DNA of 64,000 nt from Nocardioides marmoribigeumensis (GTDB lineage: Bacteria > Actinomycetota > Actinomycetes > Propionibacteriales > Nocardioidaceae): positions 186,001 to 250,000 of the forward strand of contig NZ_JAVDYG010000001.1 of the NCBI RefSeq assembly GCF_031458325.1, read 5' to 3'. The stretch's first letter is position 1. Every line of letters begins with the position of its first letter. This document shows, in pieces, positions 9,165 through 15,551 of the stretch. The notes beneath the pieces are model-generated. The model had not been told where the DNA came from. It did not search any database and saw nothing but the letters and a program-made list of their open reading frames with translations. Position numbers and translations under genes: made by a program.

Positions 9165-10405
9165 ACCACCTCGACCGCGACCTGGTGCTCGCCAGGTACG
9201 ACCAGCACGTCAGCTCCTCCCTCGCCAACATCGCCCGGATGGTGTCGACCCCGGTCGAGACCCACGCCGAGGGCGCCCACGTCCACGGCAGCGACGGCCG
9301 GACCTACCTCGACTGCGGCGGCTTCGGGGTGTTCCTTCTCGGGCACCGCCACCCCAAGGTCGTCGAGGCGGTCCACCGCCAGCTGGACCGCAACCCCCTG
9401 GCCACGCGGCTGTTCCTCAATCCCGAGCTCGCCGACGCGGCCGCGGAGCTGGCGTCGGTGTCCCCCGCCGGGCTCGACAAGGTGTTCCTGACCAACTCCG
9501 GCGCCGAGGCGACCGAGGTCGGCATCAAGCTCGCCCGCCTCGCCGGCAAGGGACGCGTCGTCGCGACCACCGGTGGCTTCCACGGCAAGACGACCGGCGC
9601 GCTCAGCGTCACCGGCCGGCCGCAGTACCGCGACCCGTTCGGGCCGCTGCTGCCCGGCGTGGAGTTCGTCGCCTTCGGCGACCTGGCCGCGCTCGAGGCG
9701 GTGATCGGCCCCGACACCGTCGTCATCCTCGAGCCGGTGCAGGCCGAGGGCGGCGTGCGGGTGCCGCCTCCCGGCTACCTCCGCGCGGTGCGCGACCTGT
9801 GCACCACGCGCGGCGCGCTGCTCGTGCTCGACGAGATCCAGACGGGTCTCGGCCGGCTCGGCACGTGGTGGGGTGCGGACCGGGAGGGCGTCTCCCCCGA
9901 CGTGCTGCTCACCGGCAAGATCCTCGGCGGCGGCGTGATGCCGGTCGGCGGAGTCGTGGCCACCGCCGAGGTGTTCGCGCCCCTCGACGCCGACCCCCTG
10001 CTGCACTCCAGCACCTTCGCCGGCAGCCCGCTGGCCAGCGCGGCCGTGTCCGCGACGATCGGCGTCCTCCGCGAGGAGGGGCTGGTCGAGCGCACCGCCG
10101 AGCTCGGCCCGCACGTGCTGGAGATGACCCGCGCCGCCATGGAGCAGCACTGCCCGCACCTGGTGACCGAGACCCGGGGCGAGGGGCTCCTCGTCGGCGT
10201 GGACCTGGTCACCGCCGAGGCGGCTACCGAGCTCCTCATCGCCCTGCTCGACGAGGGCGTCATCCCGTCGTACTCCCTCAACTCCAGCAACGTCCTGCGG
10301 CTCACCCCGCCGGCCGTGCTGACCACCGACGACCTGCACCGGCTCGAGTCCGCACTGGACCGGGCAGCAGCCACCCTCGGCCGGACCCTCCGCGCCGCCG
10401 CCTGA
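9161..10405 (+). CDS. Class III PLP-dependent aminotransferase
   Basis: A 414-residue fold-type I aminotransferase of the ornithine/GABA/acetylornithine class. Visible marks are TNSGAEATEVGIKLAR (PLP phosphate loop), GFHGKTTGAL, the acidic DEIQTGLGR motif binding the pyridine nitrogen, and the Schiff-base lysine in LTGKILGGG (K253). GTG at 9161 overlaps the reductase stop, a strong sign of coupled translation and joint function. Likely it aminates the aldehyde from the upstream acyl reductase to yield a fatty or alkenyl amine, the amine partner for N-hydroxylation. Longer in-frame N-terminal extension exists but would overlap the reductase out of frame. Confidence 0.87.
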   Translation: MNHLDRDLVLARYDQHVSSSLANIARMVSTPVETHAEGAHVHGSDGRTYLDCGGFGVFLLGHRHPKVVEAVHRQLDRNPLATRLFLNPELADAAAELASVSPAGLDKVFLTNSGAEATEVGIKLARLAGKGRVVATTGGFHGKTTGALSVTGRPQYRDPFGPLLPGVEFVAFGDLAALEAVIGPDTVVILEPVQAEGGVRVPPPGYLRAVRDLCTTRGALLVLDEIQTGLGRLGTWWGADREGVSPDVLLTGKILGGGVMPVGGVVATAEVFAPLDADPLLHSSTFAGSPLASAAVSATIGVLREEGLVERTAELGPHVLEMTRAAMEQHCPHLVTETRGEGLLVGVDLVTAEAATELLIALLDEGVIPSYSLNSSNVLRLTPPAVLTTDDLHRLESALDRAAATLGRTLRAAA

Positions 10406-10450
10406 CCGCCGACACCACTGACCGCCCCACCACACAAGGAGAACACCACC

Positions 10451-10930
10451 ATGCGCATCGTCGAGATCCTCATCGACGTCCCGGACCGGACCGCCACCGA
10501 GGCGTACGCCGCCCTGGCCGACTTCGAGCGCTACCCGGACCTCGCCGACGCCGTCAACAGCGTCGCGGTCACCCGGGTCGCCGAGCACGTCACCCGCTCC
10601 GCGTGGGAGGTGAAGTTCCGCAACGGCCTGCTCCGCTGGGTCGAGGAGGACACCTTCGACGCCGCGGGTAGGACCATCACGTTCCGCCAGCTCGAGGGGG
10701 ACGTGGCCGTCTTCGACGGCTCCTGGCGCTGCCTCGACGCGGCGGACGGGGCCCGGATCGCCTTCCACGCACGGATCGACATGGGCATCCCCAGCCTGGC
10801 CGACGCGCTGGAGCCGATCGCCGCCCGCACGCTGGTGGACAACACCGTCGCGATCGTCGGCGGCCTCCTCGACGGCGCCGCCCTGCACGCCTCGAGCGTG
10901 GCCACGCCGGACCAGCAGGCGGTGGCGTGA
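10451..10930 (+). CDS. SRPBCC / polyketide-cyclase-like protein
   Basis: A 159-residue helix-grip protein of the polyketide cyclase/dehydrase family (starts MRIVEILIDVPDRTATEAYA, then ADFERYPDLADAVNSV; the FxxYPxLxxxV pattern is typical of coenzyme-Q-binding and aromatase/cyclase-like members). A clear AAGGAGAA ribosome site precedes the ATG. It is the second SRPBCC gene in the operon and only distantly similar to the first. Its stop overlaps the start of the acyl-CoA-dehydrogenase-like gene. A catalytic role in cyclisation is possible, but no polyketide synthase is present in the window, so ligand binding or chaperoning of a lipophilic intermediate is equally likely. Confidence 0.75.
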   Translation: MRIVEILIDVPDRTATEAYAALADFERYPDLADAVNSVAVTRVAEHVTRSAWEVKFRNGLLRWVEEDTFDAAGRTITFRQLEGDVAVFDGSWRCLDAADGARIAFHARIDMGIPSLADALEPIAARTLVDNTVAIVGGLLDGAALHASSVATPDQQAVA

Positions 10931-12054
10931 TGACGATCATGAGGCGCGAGCGCGCGACGCTCGAGGACTACCTCCCCGGCCTGGACAAGTACCTCGCCGA
11001 CCGGCCCCTGGAGGAGCTCGAGGCGCCCGGCAACGGGTCGCTCGAGGTCTTCCGCGAGGTCGGGGGGCCGGCGCTCATGGTGCCCGCGGACCTCGGCGGC
11101 AAGGGGGCCAGCCTGGTCGACGCCGTGCGCATCCAGCGCGCGGTCGGCAGCCGGTCCCCCAGCCTGGCCGTGGCCAGCACCATGCACCACTTCTCGGTCG
11201 CCTCGCTCGTCGAGCTGACCGCCGTCGGTGACGGCTTCGAGTGGGCCATGCTCACCGCCATCGCGGAGCAGCAGTGGCTGCTGTCCTCGGGGTTCGCCGA
11301 GGGCCGGCCCGGCCAGCACATCCTGTCCCCCGGCATGCGGGGCACCGCCGTCGAGGGCGGCCTCCTCGTCAACGGCGTCAAGAAGCCCTGCTCGCTCACC
11401 TGGTCGATGCACCTGATGTCGGCCAGCGTCGCCGTCACCGACCCCGACGGCGGCCCCGACCGGCTGGCCATCGTGCTCATCCCGGCCGAGTCCGAGGGCC
11501 TCGAGCGCACGAGGTTCTGGCAGTCGCCGGCGCTCACCGGCGCCGAGAGCGACCAGGTCACGCTGACCGACGTGCTCGTCCCCGAAGCGCTCGTGTTCTA
11601 CCCCGAGGACGGCGACCACATGGACCCGATCCAGGCGCGCGGCTTCGTGTGGTTCGAGCTGCTCGTCTCCGCGTCGTACCTCGGCGCGGCGACCCGCCTG
11701 GCCGAGCGCGTGCTGCGCGAGCACCGCGGGTCCGACCAGGACCGGACCGACCTCGCCGTCGAGCTGGAGACCGCGATGGCCGCGCTGGAGGAGGTGGCGC
11801 GGGCCTCGGAGACCAGCGAGGACGACGACGACCTCCTCGCGCGCGCGCTGTTCGCGCGCTACGCGACCGAGCGCACCATCGAGCGCGTCGTGATGGCCGC
11901 CTCGGCGGCCGCCGGGGGGATGGCGTTCATCGGCAGCGGCGAGGTCGCCTACCTCCTCGCCGCCACCCGCGCCCTGGCCTTCCACCCGCCCTCCCGAGCG
12001 GCCGCCTCCGGCCCGCTCGCGGCGTACCTCGCCGGCGAACCGCTGGCCCTCTAG
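10930..12054 (+). CDS. Acyl-CoA dehydrogenase-fold flavoprotein, possible amine N-hydroxylase
   Basis: A 374-residue protein of the acyl-CoA dehydrogenase superfamily: N-terminal helical domain with LMVPADLGGKGASLVDAVR, a middle beta domain (VEGGLLVNGVKKPCSLT), and a C-terminal four-helix domain. This superfamily includes FAD/FMN monooxygenases such as isobutylamine N-hydroxylase VlmH. Given the amine-forming genes upstream and the VlmA-like gene downstream, N-hydroxylation of the amine is the favoured role, by inference. True acyl-CoA dehydrogenation is the alternative, for example to desaturate the chain. The ATG at 10930 overlaps the SRPBCC stop; a GTG at 10927 and an ATG at 10939 are possible alternatives. 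No flavin reductase is seen in the window. Confidence 0.72.
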   Translation: MTIMRRERATLEDYLPGLDKYLADRPLEELEAPGNGSLEVFREVGGPALMVPADLGGKGASLVDAVRIQRAVGSRSPSLAVASTMHHFSVASLVELTAVGDGFEWAMLTAIAEQQWLLSSGFAEGRPGQHILSPGMRGTAVEGGLLVNGVKKPCSLTWSMHLMSASVAVTDPDGGPDRLAIVLIPAESEGLERTRFWQSPALTGAESDQVTLTDVLVPEALVFYPEDGDHMDPIQARGFVWFELLVSASYLGAATRLAERVLREHRGSDQDRTDLAVELETAMAALEEVARASETSEDDDDLLARALFARYATERTIERVVMAASAAAGGMAFIGSGEVAYLLAATRALAFHPPSRAAASGPLAAYLAGEPLAL

Positions 12055-12066
12055 GAGACGAGACCC

Positions 12067-12555
12067 ATGGACTCCCACAACCTGTTCTTCACGCGCGCGA
12101 CGGCGTACTGGCTGCGGGCGGAGTACGCCCTGGCCCTGGCCGTCGCCGTGGTGCTGGCCGTCCTGCACCTCGGCGAGATCCGATGGCTGTCCTTCATCGG
12201 GCTGTTCCTCTACATCGACCTCATCGGCTACCTGCCCGGCGCCGTCGCGTTCCGCCGGTCGCCGGACGGCCGGGTCCCGCTCGCCTACTACCGGCTCTAC
12301 AACGTCATGCACTCCCACCTCAGCGCCGCGCTCGTCGCCGGGGTCTGGTGCCTGGTCGTGGGCCCGGAGTGGGCGCTGCTCGCGCTGCCGATCCACCAGT
12401 GCGGCGACCGCGCGCTCTTCGGCAACTTCCAGAAGCCCTACGGCCTGTCCTTCGAACCCGCTACCCACCCCGCCTACCAGGAGCTCGTGAACCGCTATGA
12501 CCAGCCAGACCCTGCACGCCCCCCAGACCGAGCCGTCGTCCGCACAGCTGCTTGA
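12067..12555 (+). CDS. Small integral membrane protein, possible VlmO type
   Basis: A 162-residue protein with about four hydrophobic segments: roughly residues 18-36 (YALALAVAVVLAVLHL), 40-60, 78-98 and 100-115. Polar residues lie in or near the membrane (LYNVMHSHLSAAL; LPIHQCGDRALFGN), suggesting an enzyme rather than a simple anchor. The valanimycin cluster also encodes a small membrane protein (VlmO) which, as I recall from recent work, is needed for N-N bond formation. Identification here rests on size, topology and being sandwiched between VlmH-like and VlmA-like genes, not on alignment. Its last 59 bases overlap the next gene in another frame. Confidence 0.6.
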   Translation: MDSHNLFFTRATAYWLRAEYALALAVAVVLAVLHLGEIRWLSFIGLFLYIDLIGYLPGAVAFRRSPDGRVPLAYYRLYNVMHSHLSAALVAGVWCLVVGPEWALLALPIHQCGDRALFGNFQKPYGLSFEPATHPAYQELVNRYDQPDPARPPDRAVVRTAA

Positions 12556-13510
12556 GCGCCACGCCGACAACCCGTCGGCCTACCTCGCCCTCAACGAGGG
12601 CACGCAGCACTTCCGCGCACCCGGCATCGACGGCCTCGTGGCCTACCGCCCGGCCGGCCGGCGGGCCCTCGTCCAGCTCGGCGGCGCCTTTGCGGCACCG
12701 GAGGACCGGCCGGCCCTGCTGGCCGCGTTCGCGACGTACGCCGAGGAGCGGCGGCGACGGATCGTCGCCGTCCAGCTGCTCCGTGAGGACGCGGAGCTCT
12801 ACGCCGCCAACGGCTTCGTGGTGAACCAGCTCGGCGCGAACTACGCCCGGGCGCTCGCGGGGTTCGACCTCAAGGGCAAGAAGCACGTGTCACTGCGCAA
12901 CAAGGTCTCCCGCGCCCGGCGCGCCGGCGTCACGGTGACCGAGACCCCGCTCGACGCGCGTCTGCGGCGCGAGCTCGAGGAGGTCGACGCCGTCTGGCTG
13001 CGCGCCAAGGGCAGGCACGTCAAGGAGATCCAGCTCATGGTCGGCGAGGTCGGCGGCGAGGCCCAGGCGCAGCGCCGGCTCTTCGTCGCCCGTGACGAGG
13101 CCGGGCAGGTGCTCGGCTACCTCTCCTTCGCCCCCGTCTTCGGCAGCCGCGCGGGCTGGCTGCACGACCTCTCGCGACGTCGTCCCGACGCCCCGCCCGG
13201 GGTGCTCGAGCTGCTCGTGGTCAGTGCGGTGGAGGCCTTCCGGGCCGAGGGTGCGGGCTTCCTCCACTTCGGGATGACGCCGTTCACCGGCCTCGACCCG
13301 GCGCACGAGGTCGAGGGGGCCAGCCCGATGACGGCGCGGTTCGTGCGCCTGCTCGCGGAGAAGGGCTCGTTCGTCTACCCGGCGGCCGCCCAGCTGGCCT
13401 ACAAGGAGAAGTGGGCGCTGGACCTGGTCGAGCCGGAGTACGTCGCCTTCCAGGGCCGGCTCACGCCGGGGGCCCTGGTGGCACTGCTGCGGGTGACCAA
13501 CTCGGTCTGA
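12497..13510 (+). CDS. DUF2156/MprF-like aminoacyl-tRNA-dependent transferase, VlmA type
   Basis: A 337-residue protein matching the catalytic C-terminal domain of MprF/lysylphosphatidylglycerol synthase (tandem GNAT-like folds). Visible marks are KHVSLRNKVSRARRAG (tRNA-contacting basic helix), GYLSFAPVFGSRAGWLHDLS, PPGVLELLVVSAVEAF and HFGMTPFTGL. It lacks the N-terminal membrane flippase, so it is soluble. VlmA of the valanimycin pathway is of this type and transfers serine from seryl-tRNA to isobutylhydroxylamine. The equivalent here would be seryl transfer to a fatty hydroxylamine (inference). The ATG lies 59 bases inside the preceding gene; no later start keeps the N-terminal domain. No seryl-tRNA synthetase copy is present in the window. 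Last gene of the operon. Confidence 0.75.
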   Translation: MTSQTLHAPQTEPSSAQLLERHADNPSAYLALNEGTQHFRAPGIDGLVAYRPAGRRALVQLGGAFAAPEDRPALLAAFATYAEERRRRIVAVQLLREDAELYAANGFVVNQLGANYARALAGFDLKGKKHVSLRNKVSRARRAGVTVTETPLDARLRRELEEVDAVWLRAKGRHVKEIQLMVGEVGGEAQAQRRLFVARDEAGQVLGYLSFAPVFGSRAGWLHDLSRRRPDAPPGVLELLVVSAVEAFRAEGAGFLHFGMTPFTGLDPAHEVEGASPMTARFVRLLAEKGSFVYPAAAQLAYKEKWALDLVEPEYVAFQGRLTPGALVALLRVTNSV

Positions 13511-13559
13511 GGGTGCCCGCCGGCCCGGGCCAGGGCAGCCCGCGAGCAAGCCGGCCGTC

Positions 13560-13588
13560 TTGACTGGTTCGAACATGTGTTCGATCAT
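13560..13588 (+). promoter_or_regulatory. SOS promoter of imuA' (LexA box between -35 and -10)
   Basis: A perfect mycobacterial-type SOS box TCGAAC-ATGT-GTTCGA occupies 13569-13584. It is framed by TTGACT at 13560-13565 and GATCAT at 13583-13588 with 17-base spacing, so LexA would block the promoter directly. Transcription would begin about 7 bases later, at or next to the ATG at 13595, implying a leaderless mRNA. Confidence 0.85.
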
Positions 13589-13594
13589 GGAGCC

Positions 13595-14257
13595 ATGTCC
13601 TCCAGCCGCTCCGTGCCGCTCGACCCGGGGCGGCCGGTCGTCGACCAGCTCCGGGAGCGGGTGGCGGCGATGGAGCGGCGACCAGCCCTGGAGCCGGTCC
13701 CCACGATGCCGGACATCGCCGAGGTCCTGCAGCTGCATGCGGGGGCGACGTACGCCGTCGACTCCGCCTCCCTGGCGCTGGCCCTGGCTGCAGGGGCGTC
13801 GCAGGCCGGAGAGTGGGTCGGCTTCGCCGGCTGCCCCGACTTCGGGGCCGAGGCGGCGGCCGAGGTCGGCATCGAGCTCTCGCGCACGGTCCTCGTCCCC
13901 GACCCCGGCGAGCACTGGCTCGAGGTGACAGCGGCGCTGGTCGACGTGCTCCGCGTGGTGGTCCTCCGGCCTCCCGCCTCGGTCAGCGAGCGCACCGCGG
14001 GCGTCCTCGACTCGCGGCTGCGCACCCGCTCAGCCGTCCTCGTCGTCCAGGGCGAGTGGCCGCGCGCGACCGCCCGGCTGAGCACCGAGCTGTCCACCTG
14101 GCGCGGCCCGACCTCGGGCACCGGACGGCTCGAGGAGCGGCGCGCCCGCGTCGCGGTGCACCGGGGCGCCCGCCCCCCGCTGCGCGCCGACCTCACCTGG
14201 CCCGGCCTGCGTCGCGTCGACCGGCCGGCGCACGAGGACCTCCGGGCGTCCGGCTGA
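13595..14257 (+). CDS. imuA': ImuA'-like SOS mutasome accessory protein
   Basis: A 220-residue protein with the weak RecA/SulA-like character of actinobacterial ImuA' (AEVLQLHAGATYAVDSASLA, AGEWVGFAGCPDFGAEAAAE, LRVVVLRPP, LVVQGEWPRATARLST). ImuA' works with ImuB and the polymerase DnaE2 in DNA-damage-induced mutagenesis. The start at ATG 13595 is chosen because an upstream GTG at 13577 lies inside the SOS box. Unlike the usual contiguous arrangement, imuB does not follow directly: a minus-strand gene intervenes and a second SOS promoter drives imuB. Family recognition rests on context plus motifs; sequence conservation of ImuA' is low. Confidence 0.75.
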   Translation: MSSSRSVPLDPGRPVVDQLRERVAAMERRPALEPVPTMPDIAEVLQLHAGATYAVDSASLALALAAGASQAGEWVGFAGCPDFGAEAAAEVGIELSRTVLVPDPGEHWLEVTAALVDVLRVVVLRPPASVSERTAGVLDSRLRTRSAVLVVQGEWPRATARLSTELSTWRGPTSGTGRLEERRARVAVHRGARPPLRADLTWPGLRRVDRPAHEDLRASG

Positions 14258-14270
14258 CGCACGAGCCGAC

Positions 14271-14294
14271 GTTAGGACGTTAGGACGTCAGGAC
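14271..14294. repeat. Three tandem 8-bp near-repeats
   Basis: The unit GTTAGGAC occurs as GTTAGGAC, GTTAGGAC, GTCAGGAC between the imuA' stop and the stop of the inverted secreted-protein gene. It marks one edge of the stretch that separates imuA' from imuB. It might be a scar of insertion or only simple-sequence slippage. Confidence 0.6.
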
Positions 14295-15310
14295 ACGACC
14301 GTGCGGGAAAAGTACGCCGAGTCGGTGTTGGCCGCGACGAACGCCGGGTAGATCTGCGTGGGGATCTTCAGCGCGGGAGAGCCGTTCTTGGCCGTGGCCT
14401 GCGACCAGGAGGTCGACTTCAGGGTGCCCGAGGTGCCACAGGGGTTGGTGTACGAGTAGCCGTTCTTGCCCGTGAGGGTCGCGGACCCGCCCCCGGCCTT
14501 GGCCACGAGCGTGGCCGACGCCGCCGTGCCCTTGAAGGTCGGCAGCGTCACCGACGACAGCGACCTGGAGTCCGACCGGTAGGCGCCCGCGGGGCTCGAG
14601 AGCTTGACGTTGCGGTAGGCGTAGGCACTGGCCTTCGTCCCGGTCCGGTAGCCGCTGATGCCCTGGTAGGACGTGGCACTCGAGCGCGTCACCGACCAGC
14701 TCAGCGAGCTCGCGCACGGCGGCTTCGGGCTGGGGCAGGGGTTGGGGTTGTCGTAGCTCCAGCTCACCGAGCCGGTCCCGAACGTGATCGAGCTGGACGC
14801 CTTGCCGACGTTGCCCCAGGCCTTGGTGGCGGACTTGGCGAAGGCGATGCCGCTCACCGCGACCTTGCGCGTCTTGGAGGAGACCTGACCCCCGCAGGAG
14901 GTCGTCTTCGCCGGGTCCGTGGGGCGGAAGCTCAGCTTGACCCTGCCGCGGTCACCGGTCTGGGTCGAGGTGAGGGTCAGCGTCCCCTTGCCCGTGCTGT
15001 CCATGGTCAGGTCGGCGGCACGGGCCTTGTAGGACCAGGAGTGCGACTCGGTGCCGTTGGCCATCGACAGCGACACGGTGGTGCCGTCGCTGTAGGAGTA
15101 GCCGGAGACGCTGAAGACGATCTTCTTGCCGCTGGTCGACGTGAGGGTGGTGCGGGCGTACATGCTCTTGCCGGTCAGGGTGCTTCGTGCGCTGGTCGAG
15201 GCGGCCGGGTCGCCGGCAGCAGTGGCGACCGCCGCGCCCGCCACACCCACGACCTGGAGGGCAGCGGCGGCGCACACAGCAAGGACGGATGTTCGAGACG
15301 AACGCTTCAT
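14288..15310 (-). CDS. Secreted protein of unknown function
   Basis: A 340-residue protein with a Sec signal peptide (MKRSSRTSVLAVCAAAALQV..., small-residue region ending near ATAAGD). The mature part is rich in Ser, Thr, Gly and Lys with alternating beta-prone segments, and few Cys (TTSCGGQ, PNPCPSP, PPCASS, TNPCGTS), which might pair as disulphides after export. I recognise no family. It lies inverted between imuA' and imuB, so it interrupts a normally contiguous operon. Three near-repeats of GTTAGGAC lie just beyond its stop (about 14271-14294). Divergent intergenic DNA (15311-15430) separates it from the second SOS promoter. Confidence 0.7.
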   Translation of the reverse strand: MKRSSRTSVLAVCAAAALQVVGVAGAAVATAAGDPAASTSARSTLTGKSMYARTTLTSTSGKKIVFSVSGYSYSDGTTVSLSMANGTESHSWSYKARAADLTMDSTGKGTLTLTSTQTGDRGRVKLSFRPTDPAKTTSCGGQVSSKTRKVAVSGIAFAKSATKAWGNVGKASSSITFGTGSVSWSYDNPNPCPSPKPPCASSLSWSVTRSSATSYQGISGYRTGTKASAYAYRNVKLSSPAGAYRSDSRSLSSVTLPTFKGTAASATLVAKAGGGSATLTGKNGYSYTNPCGTSGTLKSTSWSQATAKNGSPALKIPTQIYPAFVAANTDSAYFSRTVVS

Positions 15311-15430
15311 GGTTCCCCCACGATGGTCGAGTGGCCCGTCGGTCGGGCAGTCAGCGGGACGCTACTCGCGAGATTGGGCTCCCGTCAGGGTCCCGGGTCC
15401 GAGACGGGCCTTTCGTCACGGTTCCCCGTC

Positions 15431-15459
15431 TTGACGAGATCGAACAGGTGTTCGATCCT
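15431..15459 (+). promoter_or_regulatory. Second SOS promoter, upstream of imuB
   Basis: A second perfect SOS box TCGAAC-AGGT-GTTCGA lies at 15440-15455, between TTGACG (15431-15436) and GATCCT (15454-15459), again with 17-base spacing. The layout and flanks match the imuA' promoter closely: CGTCTTGAC precedes both, and GTTCGATC then ATG follow at the same distance. This suggests duplication. Confidence 0.85.
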
Positions 15460-15464
15460 TGGGC

Positions 15465-15551
15465 ATGCCCCTCCGCAGCCCCGACACCCTTGACCTGGCC
15501 CGCCCGGTGCTCGACCAGCCGCGGCGCGAGGGCCCCTGGGTCGCCCGATGA
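15465..15551 (+). CDS. 28-codon leader ORF resembling the ImuA' N-terminus, coupled to imuB
   Basis: An ATG 6 bases after the -10 of the second SOS promoter opens a 28-codon frame whose TGA (15549-15551) overlaps the imuB ATG (15548) as ATGA. Its core LDLARPVLDQPRRE closely resembles LDPGRPVVDQLRER near the ImuA' N-terminus. So it looks like the truncated remnant of a duplicated imuA' 5' end, retained as a leaderless, translationally coupling ORF. It is too short to have ImuA' function. Whether it is translated is inference, but the spacing and ATGA overlap favour it. Confidence 0.6.
   Translation: MPLRSPDTLDLARPVLDQPRREGPWVAR

Noticed and set aside
88-13510. Valanimycin itself as the product
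   Set aside because: No valine decarboxylase, and extra desaturase, acyl reductase and aminotransferase genes point to a different amine.
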